Shown: piece after piece, positions 1 through 9,170 of the stretch | Position numbering within the stretch: the first letter of the stretch is position 1 | How the letters are laid out: the number at the start of each line of letters is the position of its first letter | Origin: Puteibacter caeruleilacunae | Lineage (GTDB): Bacteria > Bacteroidota > Bacteroidia > Bacteroidales > Prolixibacteraceae | Assembly: GCA_005217565.1 (NCBI GenBank) | Contig: SJCO01000009.1 | Location: forward strand, 248,001 to 312,000 | Direction: 5' to 3' | Length of the DNA stretch: 64,000 bases | Notes under the pieces: generated by a model | Database searches by the model: none | What the model was told of the DNA's origin: nothing | The model's input: only the letters and a program-made list of their open reading frames with translations | Program-made: the position numbers and the translations under genes

Positions 1-1
1 A

Positions 2-880
2 GCAGGAAAGCGGTTGATCAATGCATTCAACAAGTTCACTGACGATAAAGCCTTTGAGTCGAAATTGGTTGCCTTTGGAGCCTTTTTAGAGGCTAAATAT
101 CCGAAGCATCATTTACATTGCAGCTTAGCCCAAAAGATGGATCAATTTCAGTCGTACCTTAATGATAGTGGTCGTGATAAAGATATTTACCACTACTTTG
201 ATTTGGACATGTTCCTCAAGCCAACATCTGTGCATTATCAGCTCTATAAGGAGGACATAAACCAGGCTCTTGAAGACATCCAACAGTTTACCTGTAAGAA
301 TTACTATGGTAACTGGACAGAGATATATCAGGCAGCCATGAGTCAGGTTAATCTTGAAGGACATTTCCACATTAACAATGGTATTGAGATAAATAATCAA
401 GGCATACCTTTACTAACCATTCATGCCGCGAAGGGCTTAGAATTCGACTATGTATTTTTGAGTGGTGCCAATACCGGTATTATTCCGCTAAAGAGAGCCA
501 AAGAAGGTCCAGGTCATTTGAAAGAAGAGAAACGATTATTATTTGTTGCATTAACCAGGGCCCGTAACTATATGGAAATATCGTGGCATACTAAAAGTAG
601 TGCATGGAATGCCGATGATGATCCTTCATACTTCTTAAATGCGATTCCTGATGTATTGATCGAATCACATAGTCAGGCCAAGAATGACAAGGAGGATAAT
701 AAACCACAGGAACCTCAATCACAAACAACAGGTAAATGGCAACCTGGAATGAAGGTTAAGCACCCGAAATACGGCGAAGGGCAAGTAGTTTCATGTAGCA
801 ATGACGAAGTGCTATGTAGCTTTGGTAAATTTGGAGAAAAAGGCTTTGCTCCACAATGGGCTCCTTTAGTCGCAATATAA
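2..880 (+). CDS. UvrD/PcrA-like superfamily 1 DNA helicase, C-terminal part (5' end outside window)
   Basis: This is the C-terminal end of an ATP-dependent 3'-5' DNA helicase. The frame is open to the left edge, so the TTG at 14 is not the true start. The helicase 2A domain shows motif V (LTIHAAKGLEFDYVFLSGAN) and motif VI (FVALTRAR), which bind DNA and ATP. After an acidic, glutamine-rich linker the last 45 residues (GMKVKHPKYGEGQVV) match the Tudor-like tail of PcrA/UvrD proteins, which contacts RNA polymerase in PcrA. A terminator-like hairpin follows the stop. The Walker A half lies outside the window, so UvrD, PcrA and Rep cannot be told apart. Confidence 0.85.
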   Translation, partial: AGKRLINAFNKFTDDKAFESKLVAFGAFLEAKYPKHHLHCSLAQKMDQFQSYLNDSGRDKDIYHYFDLDMFLKPTSVHYQLYKEDINQALEDIQQFTCKNYYGNWTEIYQAAMSQVNLEGHFHINNGIEINNQGIPLLTIHAAKGLEFDYVFLSGANTGIIPLKRAKEGPGHLKEEKRLLFVALTRARNYMEISWHTKSSAWNADDDPSYFLNAIPDVLIESHSQAKNDKEDNKPQEPQSQTTGKWQPGMKVKHPKYGEGQVVSCSNDEVLCSFGKFGEKGFAPQWAPLVAI

Positions 881-882
881 AA

Positions 883-925
883 AATGCGGGTAACTATCAA
901 TTCAGCTATCCGCATTCTTTTTTAT
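883..925. terminator. Bidirectional terminator hairpin between convergent genes
   Basis: Arms aatgcgg (883-889) and ccgcatt (910-916) are followed by ctttttta on the plus strand and preceded by an A run that serves the minus strand. The hairpin sits between the helicase stop and the end of the convergent oligopeptidase gene. Confidence 0.7.
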
Positions 926-939
926 TAAAAGATGATATC

Positions 940-3048
940 TTACTCGGTAATTCCGATTTGATCAAACATAAATGCAAATTCAAGTGCAGTCTCTTCAATC
1001 CATTTAAAGCGACCAGAAGCCCCTGAATGACCATAATCCATATTCGTCTTAAACAGTAGCTGATTATTGTCGGTCTTCATTTCTCGTAGTTTTGCAACCC
1101 ACTTAGCAGGCTCAAAATACTGTACCTGAGAATCATGCAACCCTGTAGTCACAAGCATTGCCGGATAGTCCATAGCCTTCACATTATCATATGGAGAATA
1201 CGATAACATATAATCGTAATACTTTTTCTCTTTAGGATTTCCCCACTCATCAAATTCTCCTGTGGTTAAAGGGATACTCTCATCTAACATTGTAGTCACC
1301 ACATCAACAAACGGCACTGAAGCAATAATACCTTTCCAAAGATCAGGACGCATATTTACAACAGCTCCCATAAGTAATCCTCCGGCACTACCACCCATCG
1401 CGAACAATTTGTCTTTAGCAGCCCATTTTTCTTGAACTAAATATGCACCACAGTCGATAAAGTCGGTAAACGTATTTTTCTTCTTCAACATTTTACCATC
1501 TTCATACCATCCGCGTCCATAAACCTGACTTCCGCGAATATGTGCAATTGCATATACAAAACCTCTATTCAACAGACTCAGTTTTGAAATACTGAATCCA
1601 GGATCAATAGTAGCCCCATATGAACCGTATCCATAAAGCAATAATGGATTAGAACCATCAGGCTTCACTCCTTTTTTATACACAATACTAATTGGAATCT
1701 TTTTCCCATCTCTAGCTTCAGCATAAACGCGCTTAGTTTCATAATTAGCAGGATCAAAATCACCAAGAACAGTAGTCCGCTTCAACAATTTCAATTCCTT
1801 CGATTCCATATTGAAATCGTACGTTGAGTAAGGGGTTGTCATTGATGTATATCCCAGGCGTAGCTCATCAGTGTCGAAATCTCTGTTGGTACCGAAATTC
1901 ATCGTATAAACCTCTTCGCCTAATTCCACATCAAAGGCCGACATGTCTTTCCACTTGTATACTTTAAGCTTCTTGATTCCTTCAGCACGTTCAGAAACCA
2001 CAAGGTAGTTTTTGAATATTTCAAAACTGCTAATAAATACATCATCCTCCGCTCCAACAACATCTACCCAATTCTCTTTGGTCGTTTTATTCAATGGAGT
2101 TTTCACCAGTCTAAAGTTTTTAGCCTTATAATTGGTTCTGATGTAGAATGAATCACCAAAATGATCTATATCATACTCTATTCCACGCTCACGAGGATGA
2201 ATAGTTCTAAACTCTCCATTAGGATTATTAGCATCTAACACACGATATTCTGAAGTCAGCGTACTTTCTGAACCAATGACAACAAATGCTTTCGACTTGG
2301 TTTTATAAACGAACACATCAAATGTTTCGTCCTCTTCAAAAAACACCTCTACATCATCACTTACTGGCGTGCCCAGTACGTGCTTCATAATGCGCTCTGA
2401 GCGAAGTGTTGTTTCATTTTTCAAAGTATAATACACCGTTTTATTGTCATTAGCCCATGTACAACCTCCTGTGGTATTAGGAATCTCATCGGCAAGCATC
2501 TCACCTGTTTCCAGATTTTTAAATCGAATAGTGTACTTGCGTCGACTAACCGTATCCTGTCCGAAGGCCAATATACTATTATTAGAACTTATTGCTGCAC
2601 CACCAATCTGATAGTATTCATAACCTTCAGCAAGCTTGTTTACATCTAACATTACTTCCTCAGTGGCCTCTAAAGATCCTTTTTTACGGCATAACAGAAA
2701 ATACTCAGTTTCAGGTATCGTTCTGGTATACACAAAATAACCATTCTCACGATAAGGTACAGATTCATCTTCCTGCTTTATCCTCCCCTTAATCTCATCA
2801 AAGAGCTTCTGTTGCAACGTCTCGGTATGCTTCATCACAGCCTCGGCATATGCATTCTCTGCATTCAAATGATCAATTACTTCCTGATCTTCACGATCGT
2901 TCATCCAGTAGTAATTATCAATCCGTGTATCATTATGAATACTCAATTCCTTGGGACTTTTTTTAGCAACAGGGGGTTCCACTCCTCTCTTCTTACAGCT
3001 TGTAGTAGCAATAATCATTAAGCCAATTACAATTAGTTTATAATTCAT
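940..3048 (-). CDS. S9 family oligopeptidase B-like lipoprotein
   Basis: A serine oligopeptidase of the prolyl-oligopeptidase family, most like oligopeptidase B (cleaves after basic residues in short peptides). It has 702 residues, the usual length for the family. Residues 1-18 form a lipoprotein signal (ATTSC, Cys18), so it is probably anchored in the periplasm or outer membrane. The N-terminal half is the beta-propeller (about 40-430). The C-terminal alpha/beta-hydrolase carries the triad Ser554 in GGSAGG, Asp639 in LHDSQ and His674 in YGHSG. It stands alone, converging on the helicase and diverging from the thioredoxin-like gene. The exact P1 specificity is inferred only from the family. 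Confidence 0.9.
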   Translation of the reverse strand: MNYKLIVIGLMIIATTSCKKRGVEPPVAKKSPKELSIHNDTRIDNYYWMNDREDQEVIDHLNAENAYAEAVMKHTETLQQKLFDEIKGRIKQEDESVPYRENGYFVYTRTIPETEYFLLCRKKGSLEATEEVMLDVNKLAEGYEYYQIGGAAISSNNSILAFGQDTVSRRKYTIRFKNLETGEMLADEIPNTTGGCTWANDNKTVYYTLKNETTLRSERIMKHVLGTPVSDDVEVFFEEDETFDVFVYKTKSKAFVVIGSESTLTSEYRVLDANNPNGEFRTIHPRERGIEYDIDHFGDSFYIRTNYKAKNFRLVKTPLNKTTKENWVDVVGAEDDVFISSFEIFKNYLVVSERAEGIKKLKVYKWKDMSAFDVELGEEVYTMNFGTNRDFDTDELRLGYTSMTTPYSTYDFNMESKELKLLKRTTVLGDFDPANYETKRVYAEARDGKKIPISIVYKKGVKPDGSNPLLLYGYGSYGATIDPGFSISKLSLLNRGFVYAIAHIRGSQVYGRGWYEDGKMLKKKNTFTDFIDCGAYLVQEKWAAKDKLFAMGGSAGGLLMGAVVNMRPDLWKGIIASVPFVDVVTTMLDESIPLTTGEFDEWGNPKEKKYYDYMLSYSPYDNVKAMDYPAMLVTTGLHDSQVQYFEPAKWVAKLREMKTDNNQLLFKTNMDYGHSGASGRFKWIEETALEFAFMFDQIGITE

Positions 3049-3251
3049 TTTTTTATAAGATTATTAATTTTCCAGATAAAATCTGTCCAACCTTTCAACA
3101 TATCAGGGAACTTAAAGTTCAATAACAACCGAATTTAGTAAACAATTCAAATTATGTCAAATCATTTCTGATATTTTCTCACTTCCTATAGAACTATATC
3201 GGTTCAATATCGTTTCATTAATAAGACGATAATCCTATAAATCAGAATGCT

Positions 3252-3809
3252 ATGGTACTTACAGAATCAAATATGTTGGCTTTAGGCTCCATTGCTCCTG
3301 ATTTTGAGCTGAAAGATGTTGTTACTGGAAGAAAACGTTCATTGCAGAAGTTACGCTCGAAAAAAGGAACATTGATCATGTTCATCTGTAATCACTGTCC
3401 ATATGTGAAGCATGTTCAATTAGGAATCTTAGTTATGGCTCGGGAATACATTGCTAAAGGTATCTCCGTAGTAGCAATTAGTTCAAACGATATAGAAAAA
3501 TATCCGGATGACAGTCCTAAGGAAATGAAAAGAATAGCGAAACACTTTAGTTATCCATTTCCATACTTATATGATGAAACCCAAGAGGTAGCTAAGGCAT
3601 ATAAAGCTGCCTGCACTCCCGACTTCTTTCTTTTCGATGGAGATCTGAAATTAGTTTATCGGGGGCAAATGGATGGCTCCAGACCTGGAAATAGAATTCC
3701 AGTTAGTGGTAAGGATTTGCGAAATGCGATGAAAGCTCTACTTAACGGAGATCCAATTAGTGAAAAGCAAACACCTAGTATGGGATGTAATATTAAATGG
3801 AAGGAATAA
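3252..3809 (+). CDS. Thioredoxin-fold AhpC/TSA-like protein
   Basis: A 185-residue thioredoxin-fold protein related to AhpC/TSA peroxiredoxins and TlpA-like reductases. The active-site region reads ICNHCPYVKH, giving a CxxC pair (Cys46, Cys49) rather than a lone peroxidatic cysteine. Domain landmarks are APDFEL near residue 16 and a conserved C-terminal SMGC(N)IKW. No signal peptide is visible, so it is likely cytoplasmic. The upstream methionine may not be the start: an ATG at residue 8 (NMLALG) gives a more usual N-terminus. The methyltransferase gene begins 4 bases after the stop, so the two are probably cotranscribed. The substrate is unknown. Confidence 0.8.
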   Translation: MVLTESNMLALGSIAPDFELKDVVTGRKRSLQKLRSKKGTLIMFICNHCPYVKHVQLGILVMAREYIAKGISVVAISSNDIEKYPDDSPKEMKRIAKHFSYPFPYLYDETQEVAKAYKAACTPDFFLFDGDLKLVYRGQMDGSRPGNRIPVSGKDLRNAMKALLNGDPISEKQTPSMGCNIKWKE

Positions 3810-3813
3810 ATAA

Positions 3814-4464
3814 ATGCAACCACCAGGGAATCTTGAACACATTTACAAACACTTGAATATAAAGGATATTCCCTGGGTTAAAACGACACCTCCCAAGGTA
3901 CTTAAATCATTAATTAAAGATGGCGTTATCGCTCCTTGCAAAACCATCGATTTAGGTTGTGGTGCTGGATATTATTCGATATATATGGCAAAAAAAGGTT
4001 TTGAAGTAACAGGAGTGGATTCCTCTGAAACGGCAATTCAAATTGCCCGAGAAAATACTAAGCGTTTTCAGTTGCCATGTCAATTTGAAGTCCTCGACTT
4101 GATGAATAGTTACGCAGTAAAGGACTATCGCAATCGTTTTGATTTCGGGATGGAATGGCAGGTGCTACATCAAATCTTCCCTGAACATAGAGCGCAGTAC
4201 ATCGCTAATGTCAATCGACTGTTAAATCCGGATGCTTATTACCTCGCTGTTTGCTTTAGTGAGGAGAATAAAAACTTTGGAGGAGAAGGTAAGTATCGCA
4301 AAACACCATTAGATACCTTCTTATACTTCTCCAATATCCAGGAACTAAGAGAACTATATAAGCCTTATTTTGATATTATTACACTGCAAACTATAGATAT
4401 ACCAGGCAAAGACAATACCATCCATGCTGTGAATTATGCCTTGCTAAGAAAAAGAAAAGCATAG
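3814..4464 (+). CDS. Class I SAM-dependent methyltransferase
   Basis: A 216-residue Rossmann-fold methyltransferase. Motif I is DLGCGAGYYS (residues about 48-57), followed by the acidic ribose-binding loop GVDSSETAI and the later GMEWQVLHQI region, an arrangement like TehB/UbiE-type enzymes. No membrane segments or signal peptide are seen. It starts 4 bases after the thioredoxin-like gene, suggesting one transcript and perhaps a shared role in detoxification or redox chemistry (inference). The methyl acceptor cannot be predicted. Confidence 0.82.
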   Translation: MQPPGNLEHIYKHLNIKDIPWVKTTPPKVLKSLIKDGVIAPCKTIDLGCGAGYYSIYMAKKGFEVTGVDSSETAIQIARENTKRFQLPCQFEVLDLMNSYAVKDYRNRFDFGMEWQVLHQIFPEHRAQYIANVNRLLNPDAYYLAVCFSEENKNFGGEGKYRKTPLDTFLYFSNIQELRELYKPYFDIITLQTIDIPGKDNTIHAVNYALLRKRKA

Positions 4465-4537
4465 TTTTTTTAACACTTCACTCAACCACTAAGCCTTTAT
4501 TTTGTTTCCCTTAATTAAAATACAATATACACGAGAT

Positions 4538-4984
4538 ATGTTAGAACTTAAGATAACACCTTTTAAACTGGGATGGCTCCCTGAAATTACCATGCCTGAC
4601 AAAGAGCTTTTAAAACTACTTGGAGAAGAAGGCATGCGACAAATGATTAGTGATCATTATGATTTACTACGCGAAAGCGAAATTAAAGGGCTATTCCCTG
4701 CTGAAGATGAAGAATTTGAAGCAGCTAAGAAGCGATCATCCGACTTCTTCATTCAAATAATGGGAGGACCTCAGTATTTTAATCAAAACAGAGGAAGACC
4801 GATGCTTACCAAGCGTCACGCACCTTTTAAGATAACGCCTGAAGCCAGAGAAGTATGGTTACAATGTTATCAGCAGGTACTTCAGAAACAAGATCTTTCA
4901 GAAGACCTTATCATGTCGTTCTGGAATTACCTGGATCTTTTTTCTGTTTGGATGGTAAACTCACACGATAAAATTAAATTATAA
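4538..4984 (+). CDS. Truncated haemoglobin (2/2 globin)
   Basis: A small haem protein of the truncated globin family, used for oxygen or nitric-oxide chemistry. From the ATG at 4538 it has 148 residues; the longer frame from a TTG at 4502 adds only 12 unsupported residues. Recognition rests on GGPQYF, then RGRPMLTKRHAPFKITPEARE, typical of the E-F region of group II globins, with the proximal haem-ligand histidine predicted at His94 (KRHAPF). Helix E and the FFIQIMGGP segment precede it. A hairpin follows the stop. It lies 74 bases after the methyltransferase and may be read from the same promoter. Confidence 0.85.
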   Translation: MLELKITPFKLGWLPEITMPDKELLKLLGEEGMRQMISDHYDLLRESEIKGLFPAEDEEFEAAKKRSSDFFIQIMGGPQYFNQNRGRPMLTKRHAPFKITPEAREVWLQCYQQVLQKQDLSEDLIMSFWNYLDLFSVWMVNSHDKIKL

Positions 4985-4990
4985 CAATAT

Positions 4991-5009
4991 GGCGTGCGCT
5001 CTGCACGCC
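4991..5009 (+). terminator. GC-rich hairpin after globin gene
   Basis: Perfect arms ggcgtgc (4991-4997) and gcacgcc (5003-5009) close a five-base loop directly after the globin stop. No strong T run follows, so it may act as a weak terminator or 3' stabiliser. Confidence 0.5.
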
Positions 5010-5104
5010 TTAATACATAGCACTCGCCTACTTTCGAAAATACCTTCTGTTTAAAATTCAATGAAAGATTTTTTGTAAACTTGCGCTTTCTAAATTAGTA
5101 AGGT

Positions 5105-6115
5105 ATCGAAACACAACCATTCATATCAGTAATTCTGCCATTTTATAATGCAGAAAAAACACTCGACAGAGCATTAGCGAGTATTGCCAATCAAAGTTAC
5201 AAATACTTTGAATGCATTATGATTGATAATAACTCGTCGGATAACAGTAACTCAATTGCCTGCGAATGGCAACGAAAAGACTCACGATTTATTCTAACGC
5301 AGGAATCAAAACAAGGTGTTGTACATGCGTCTAATAAAGGATCAGAGAAAGCTTCGGGAAAATATATTGCACGTATGGATGCCGACGACTGGTCATTCCC
5401 TGACAGATTAAAACTGCAATGTGAGTTTCTAGAGCAACATCCCGAGTATGGTGCTGTTTCAGGTTTGGTTGAATACAAAAGTCATACTGATAATACTGAT
5501 GGCTTTAAACGCTATGTCGACTGGCTAAATTCTGTGATATCCTACAATGATATTCTTAAAAGTCGCTTTATCGAATCTCCTATCGTAAATCCTTCTGCAA
5601 TGTGGAGACAACAAGTCGCAGCGTCTTTAGGGATGTATCATACAGGTGATTTTCCTGAAGACTATGAACTATGGCTTCGTTGGTTAGATGCAGGAGTTAA
5701 AATTGGAAAGATAGAGGCCCCCATCATTAAATGGTTCGATTCCTTTGCTCGATTAACCAGGACTGATTCTATTTACAGCGATAATGCCTTTTATCGAATC
5801 AAAACCAAATACCTTGATAAATGGTTAAAAGAAAACCATCCTGGTTATCCGTCTGTACTAATCTGGGGAGCTAGTCGCACGTCTCGTAACCGTGCAGCGG
5901 AACTCAATCAATATGGAATTAAGATTGAAGGCTATATTGATATCAAGAAAGGCCGACAACTTGATAAGGAGGTTATCTTCTACCAGGACATTCCAAAGGC
6001 AGGCAAAAGCTTTATTCTGGTATACTTCAAACACTCCACCAGACGAAAACAAATCAGCGACTTTCTACTACAGAAAGATTATGTAGAAGGAAAAGATTTC
6101 TTGTTTGTATCGTAG
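5105..6115 (+). CDS. Family 2 glycosyltransferase with C-terminal Rossmann-like domain; start codon not canonical
   Basis: An inverting GT-A glycosyltransferase that should transfer a sugar from a nucleotide donor. The conserved N-terminal strand reads FISVILPFYNAEKTLDRAL and lies upstream of the first ATG (5219), so a start at 5219 would delete part of the nucleotide-binding fold. The open frame is bounded by TAA at 5099-5101 and contains no ATG, GTG or TTG before 5219; ATC at 5105 or ATA at 5123 are the best-placed codons. The metal-binding motif is ARMDADDW. The last 90 residues (VLIWGASRTSRNRAAEL) form a separate small Rossmann-like domain. It may be a functional gene with a rare start, a start-codon mutant, or a sequence error. 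Confidence 0.75.
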   Translation: METQPFISVILPFYNAEKTLDRALASIANQSYKYFECIMIDNNSSDNSNSIACEWQRKDSRFILTQESKQGVVHASNKGSEKASGKYIARMDADDWSFPDRLKLQCEFLEQHPEYGAVSGLVEYKSHTDNTDGFKRYVDWLNSVISYNDILKSRFIESPIVNPSAMWRQQVAASLGMYHTGDFPEDYELWLRWLDAGVKIGKIEAPIIKWFDSFARLTRTDSIYSDNAFYRIKTKYLDKWLKENHPGYPSVLIWGASRTSRNRAAELNQYGIKIEGYIDIKKGRQLDKEVIFYQDIPKAGKSFILVYFKHSTRRKQISDFLLQKDYVEGKDFLFVS

Positions 6116-6199
6116 GAAAAATGGTTGAAAGGTGATTGTTGATCGCTCATTTTTAGTACCTTTACAATCATGGTACTTCACCATCGTTCTTTCAAAGAA

Positions 6200-6341
6200 G
6201 TGTTTCCAAAAACAGGACATTTCAATGAAAAAGTGTTTCGAAAAACAGGACATTTCAATGAAAAAGTGTTTCGAAAAACAGGACATTCTATCGTCCCGTC
6301 GAAAGTTCATCGAAGATACGTCGAAAGTTCATCGAAGATCT
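6200..6341. repeat. 11-bp-phased tandem repeats (33-bp and 22-bp units)
   Basis: A 33-bp unit (starting gtgtttcgaaaaacagg) begins at 6200, 6233 and 6266, the third copy being partial. It is followed by a 22-bp unit (starting gtcgaaagttcatcg) at 6298 and 6320. Both lengths are multiples of 11, and CGAA-like steps recur about every 11 bases. Several frames stay open across it because of the repetition, but none looks like a protein. The role is unknown; binding sites on one helix face are possible. Confidence 0.75.
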
Positions 6342-6411
6342 GTAGGCCTTGGTATAAATTTGAGTAAGCCTGAAGATAGCTTGAGTTCCTAAATTATCAT
6401 TCCACATTTTT

Positions 6412-6499
6412 TTCCAAAATAACATAGCAATGACAACGCTTTTACACCAAACTTACCCCCAATTCTTACATCCCTCTACAGTATACTATTTTTGAGATT
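6412..6499 (+). other. 88-nt non-coding block resembling 30242-30329
   Basis: By ungapped hand alignment this block matches 30242-30329 at about 55 of 88 positions, with both starting ttccaaaat and ending ttgagatt. In both places it sits about 60-70 bases downstream of 11-bp-phased repeats and a few hundred bases before a plus-strand gene. The rest of the 6342-6754 gap shows nothing else I can identify. Confidence 0.5.
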
Positions 6500-6754
6500 G
6501 ATAGTGTATTCAAGCAGGATTAACTGCTAGAAGCGTATCACTTCACCATCTTCTGGAGCAATGATATTTAAACCTTCTTTTTTACTAACCAACCTAAGTT
6601 CATTCGTTTCTTAAGAGGCAAAAATGAAGAATCCGTTAGGTTTGAGTACAAATTAATCTCCTTCAACAAAAAGTTATGGATTATTAGGGAATTCAGGGTT
6701 TATGTTGCATATTTGTGTTGCACAATAGTTAAGCATATTTTAAATCGTAAACCC

Positions 6755-9058
6755 ATGACAATCAGATTAATCACAGTCATCTCTCTTGTCGTACTACTAG
6801 CATCATGTACTACAAGAACCTTCAAAAAGGAAGAAATTTCTTTAATACCTGAACCGGTTAAGTTCACCCTCAACGAGGAGTCGTTTCAAATAGACTCCAA
6901 AACTGCCATTTACGTTCAAAATACGGAACAACAGAAGGCAGCATCATTCTTAACGACGCTTCTTTCCACAGCCGCAGGATTTGAGCTAGAAATCATTCTT
7001 GATGGAACGGATAATAGCAATGCAGTTGTTTTCAAAGAGAACAAAACTCTTGCTAAAGAAGCTTACAAATTAAGCGTAAACAAAAAAGTTATTACTGTTG
7101 AAGCAGCATCAACAGCTGGTTATTTTTACGCAGTTCAAACCATCCGTCAGCTACTTCCAAACGCAATTGAAGCATCGAAAACAGTTGATGCAGAATGGTT
7201 GGTGCCATGTGTAGAGATTGAAGATCAACCAAGATTCTCTTGGAGAGGAATGCATGTCGATTTCTCTCGTCACTTCTTTACAATTGATGAGGTGAAACAA
7301 TTCCTGGACTATATGGCTTTATACAAGCTAAATACGTTTCACATGCACCTTACCGATGATCAAGGATGGCGTATCGAAATCAAAAAATATCCATTACTAA
7401 CAGAAAAAGGAGCTTGGCGTACACATAATAACCAAGATACAATCTGTTTGAAAAGAGCAAAAGACGATAACACATTTGCGCTTCCTAAAAAGAACTACAA
7501 GCAGATTGATGGAAAAGAACAATATGGAGGATTCTTCACTCAGGATCAAATCAGAGAGATTGTAAAATATGCAGGCGATCGCAATATTACTGTTGTTCCA
7601 GAAATTGATATTCCTGGTCACTTTAAAGCTGCAATCGACAATTACCCATTCTTATCATGTACTGGCGAGCCAGGTTGGGGACAGACATTCTCACACCCTG
7701 CATGTTTAGGTAAGAAAACTACTTATGAATTTATTCAAAACATCCTTGCCGAAGTTGCTGAATTATTCCCTTGCGAATACATTCACATTGGAGGAGATGA
7801 AGTAAATAAAAAGAGCTGGGAAGAGTGTCGCCACTGTCAGCGTGAAATCAGAAAGAACAAATTAGCCAACGAACATGAACTACAATCACACTTCAACCGT
7901 GAGATTGAGAAATTTCTACACTCTAAAGGTAAAAAGCTTCTAGGATGGGACGAAATTGTTGAAGGAGGTCTATCAAAAGATGCAACTATGATGTGGTGGA
8001 GAAACTGGGCTCCTAAAGCTCGCTATATTGCCGCTGATAATGGTTGTGATATGGTAATAACACCAGACTTTGAATACTATTTCGATTTTACTTATGAAGC
8101 TACTCCGGTTTCTAAAGTATATAATTATGAACCTATTCCAGAGGACTTCACAGCTGAGCAAAGCAAGCATGTATTAGGAGTACAGGCTAACCTATGGTCT
8201 GAATGGATTCCTAACTTCAGAAGACTTCAGCATCAGGCGTTACCTCGAATGTTAGCTGTTGCAGAGACTGGATGGACTCCTAAAGATCAAAAGAACTTCG
8301 AAAACTTTGAGAGTCGCTTAGATATTCAGTACGATCGTTTTGATCAAATGGGCATCTATTATCACCTTGAATCTTTGGAAGGATTAAATAAGAAGATTGT
8401 ATTTACTGATAGTGCTAAAGCTGAAATCATTATTCCTAGAAAAGATTACGCAGTACATTACACATTAGATGGTTCTACTCCTACAACAGCATCTCCAAAG
8501 TATGAAGCACCATTCTATATCAAAGAAAAGTGTCAATTGAAAGCAAGATCTTTCAAAGGAAACATCCATAGTGAAGTGTATAGTGCAGAATACGACAAGC
8601 AGTCGTACCGCAATCCAGACAAAGCTGAAAACCTTAAAAACGGAATTCAAAGGATTGCAATCAAGAAAAGATTTGGTAAAGTTGAAGAGATTGAGATCCC
8701 ATCAAATGCCAAGTCTAAGGAGGTTGAAAAGATAGGCTTAGGTGAATATGATAATACTGACTTTTTCGCACTTGTATTCGAAGGATACTTCAAGGCTGAA
8801 GAAGATGGTATCTACGAATTCTATACTAAGTCGGACGATGGAGATCTTTTCTACATAGGTGACCGCCTTGTAGTTGACAATGGTGGAAGTCATGCCGATC
8901 GTAAGCGTAGTGGTATGATTGCATTGAAGAAAGGATACCATAAGTTCACACATAAATATCGCCAACTAGGTGGAGGTTTATCTTTAGAAGCGGGCGTTAA
9001 AACCCCTGCTGGTAAAGAGATTCCATTCACAAAACAAATAAGTTATATAGCGCAATAA
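6755..9058 (+). CDS. GH20 beta-N-acetylhexosaminidase lipoprotein with C-terminal PA14-like domain
   Basis: An exo-acting hexosaminidase removing terminal GlcNAc or GalNAc by substrate-assisted catalysis. The ATG at 6755 is chosen because it begins a clean lipoprotein signal (VVLLASC, Cys18); the frame's earlier start would put 14 odd residues before it. Domains in order: GH20b N-terminal domain (about 27-150), TIM barrel from the WRGMHVDFSRHF strand to about 510 with the catalytic pair Asp348-Glu349 in HIGGDE, a chitobiase C-terminal beta-sandwich (YTLDGSTPT), and a PA14-like module (YEFYTKSDDGDLFYIGDR). A strong terminator follows. It opens the glycan-degrading run with the GH20-like and fucosidase genes. 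Confidence 0.93.
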   Translation: MTIRLITVISLVVLLASCTTRTFKKEEISLIPEPVKFTLNEESFQIDSKTAIYVQNTEQQKAASFLTTLLSTAAGFELEIILDGTDNSNAVVFKENKTLAKEAYKLSVNKKVITVEAASTAGYFYAVQTIRQLLPNAIEASKTVDAEWLVPCVEIEDQPRFSWRGMHVDFSRHFFTIDEVKQFLDYMALYKLNTFHMHLTDDQGWRIEIKKYPLLTEKGAWRTHNNQDTICLKRAKDDNTFALPKKNYKQIDGKEQYGGFFTQDQIREIVKYAGDRNITVVPEIDIPGHFKAAIDNYPFLSCTGEPGWGQTFSHPACLGKKTTYEFIQNILAEVAELFPCEYIHIGGDEVNKKSWEECRHCQREIRKNKLANEHELQSHFNREIEKFLHSKGKKLLGWDEIVEGGLSKDATMMWWRNWAPKARYIAADNGCDMVITPDFEYYFDFTYEATPVSKVYNYEPIPEDFTAEQSKHVLGVQANLWSEWIPNFRRLQHQALPRMLAVAETGWTPKDQKNFENFESRLDIQYDRFDQMGIYYHLESLEGLNKKIVFTDSAKAEIIIPRKDYAVHYTLDGSTPTTASPKYEAPFYIKEKCQLKARSFKGNIHSEVYSAEYDKQSYRNPDKAENLKNGIQRIAIKKRFGKVEEIEIPSNAKSKEVEKIGLGEYDNTDFFALVFEGYFKAEEDGIYEFYTKSDDGDLFYIGDRLVVDNGGSHADRKRSGMIALKKGYHKFTHKYRQLGGGLSLEAGVKTPAGKEIPFTKQISYIAQ

Positions 9059-9065
9059 TTTATAT

Positions 9066-9100
9066 CCCCTATGGTGTAAAATATGCCATAGGGGTTTTTA
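9066..9100 (+). terminator. Rho-independent terminator after GH20
   Basis: Arms cccctatgg (9066-9074) and ccatagggg (9086-9094) are followed immediately by ttttta. Confidence 0.85.
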
Positions 9101-9170
9101 TATTTTTATTACTACAAGAAAGTTGCGATATTTAGGTGTAAATTAACTTATCGCTACTAATACCTTTCAT

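Noticed and set aside
2592-3021. Plus-strand frames opposite the oligopeptidase
   Set aside because: They are antisense to the catalytic gene, with no independent support.
6200-6341. Repeats that might be a CRISPR array
   Set aside because: Units abut without unique spacers and no cas genes are near.
6132-6392. Open frames on both strands across the 33-bp repeats, possibly a repeat protein
   Set aside because: Three frames, including one on the minus strand, are open at once because of the repeat itself; none has a signal, a domain or sensible composition outside the repeats.
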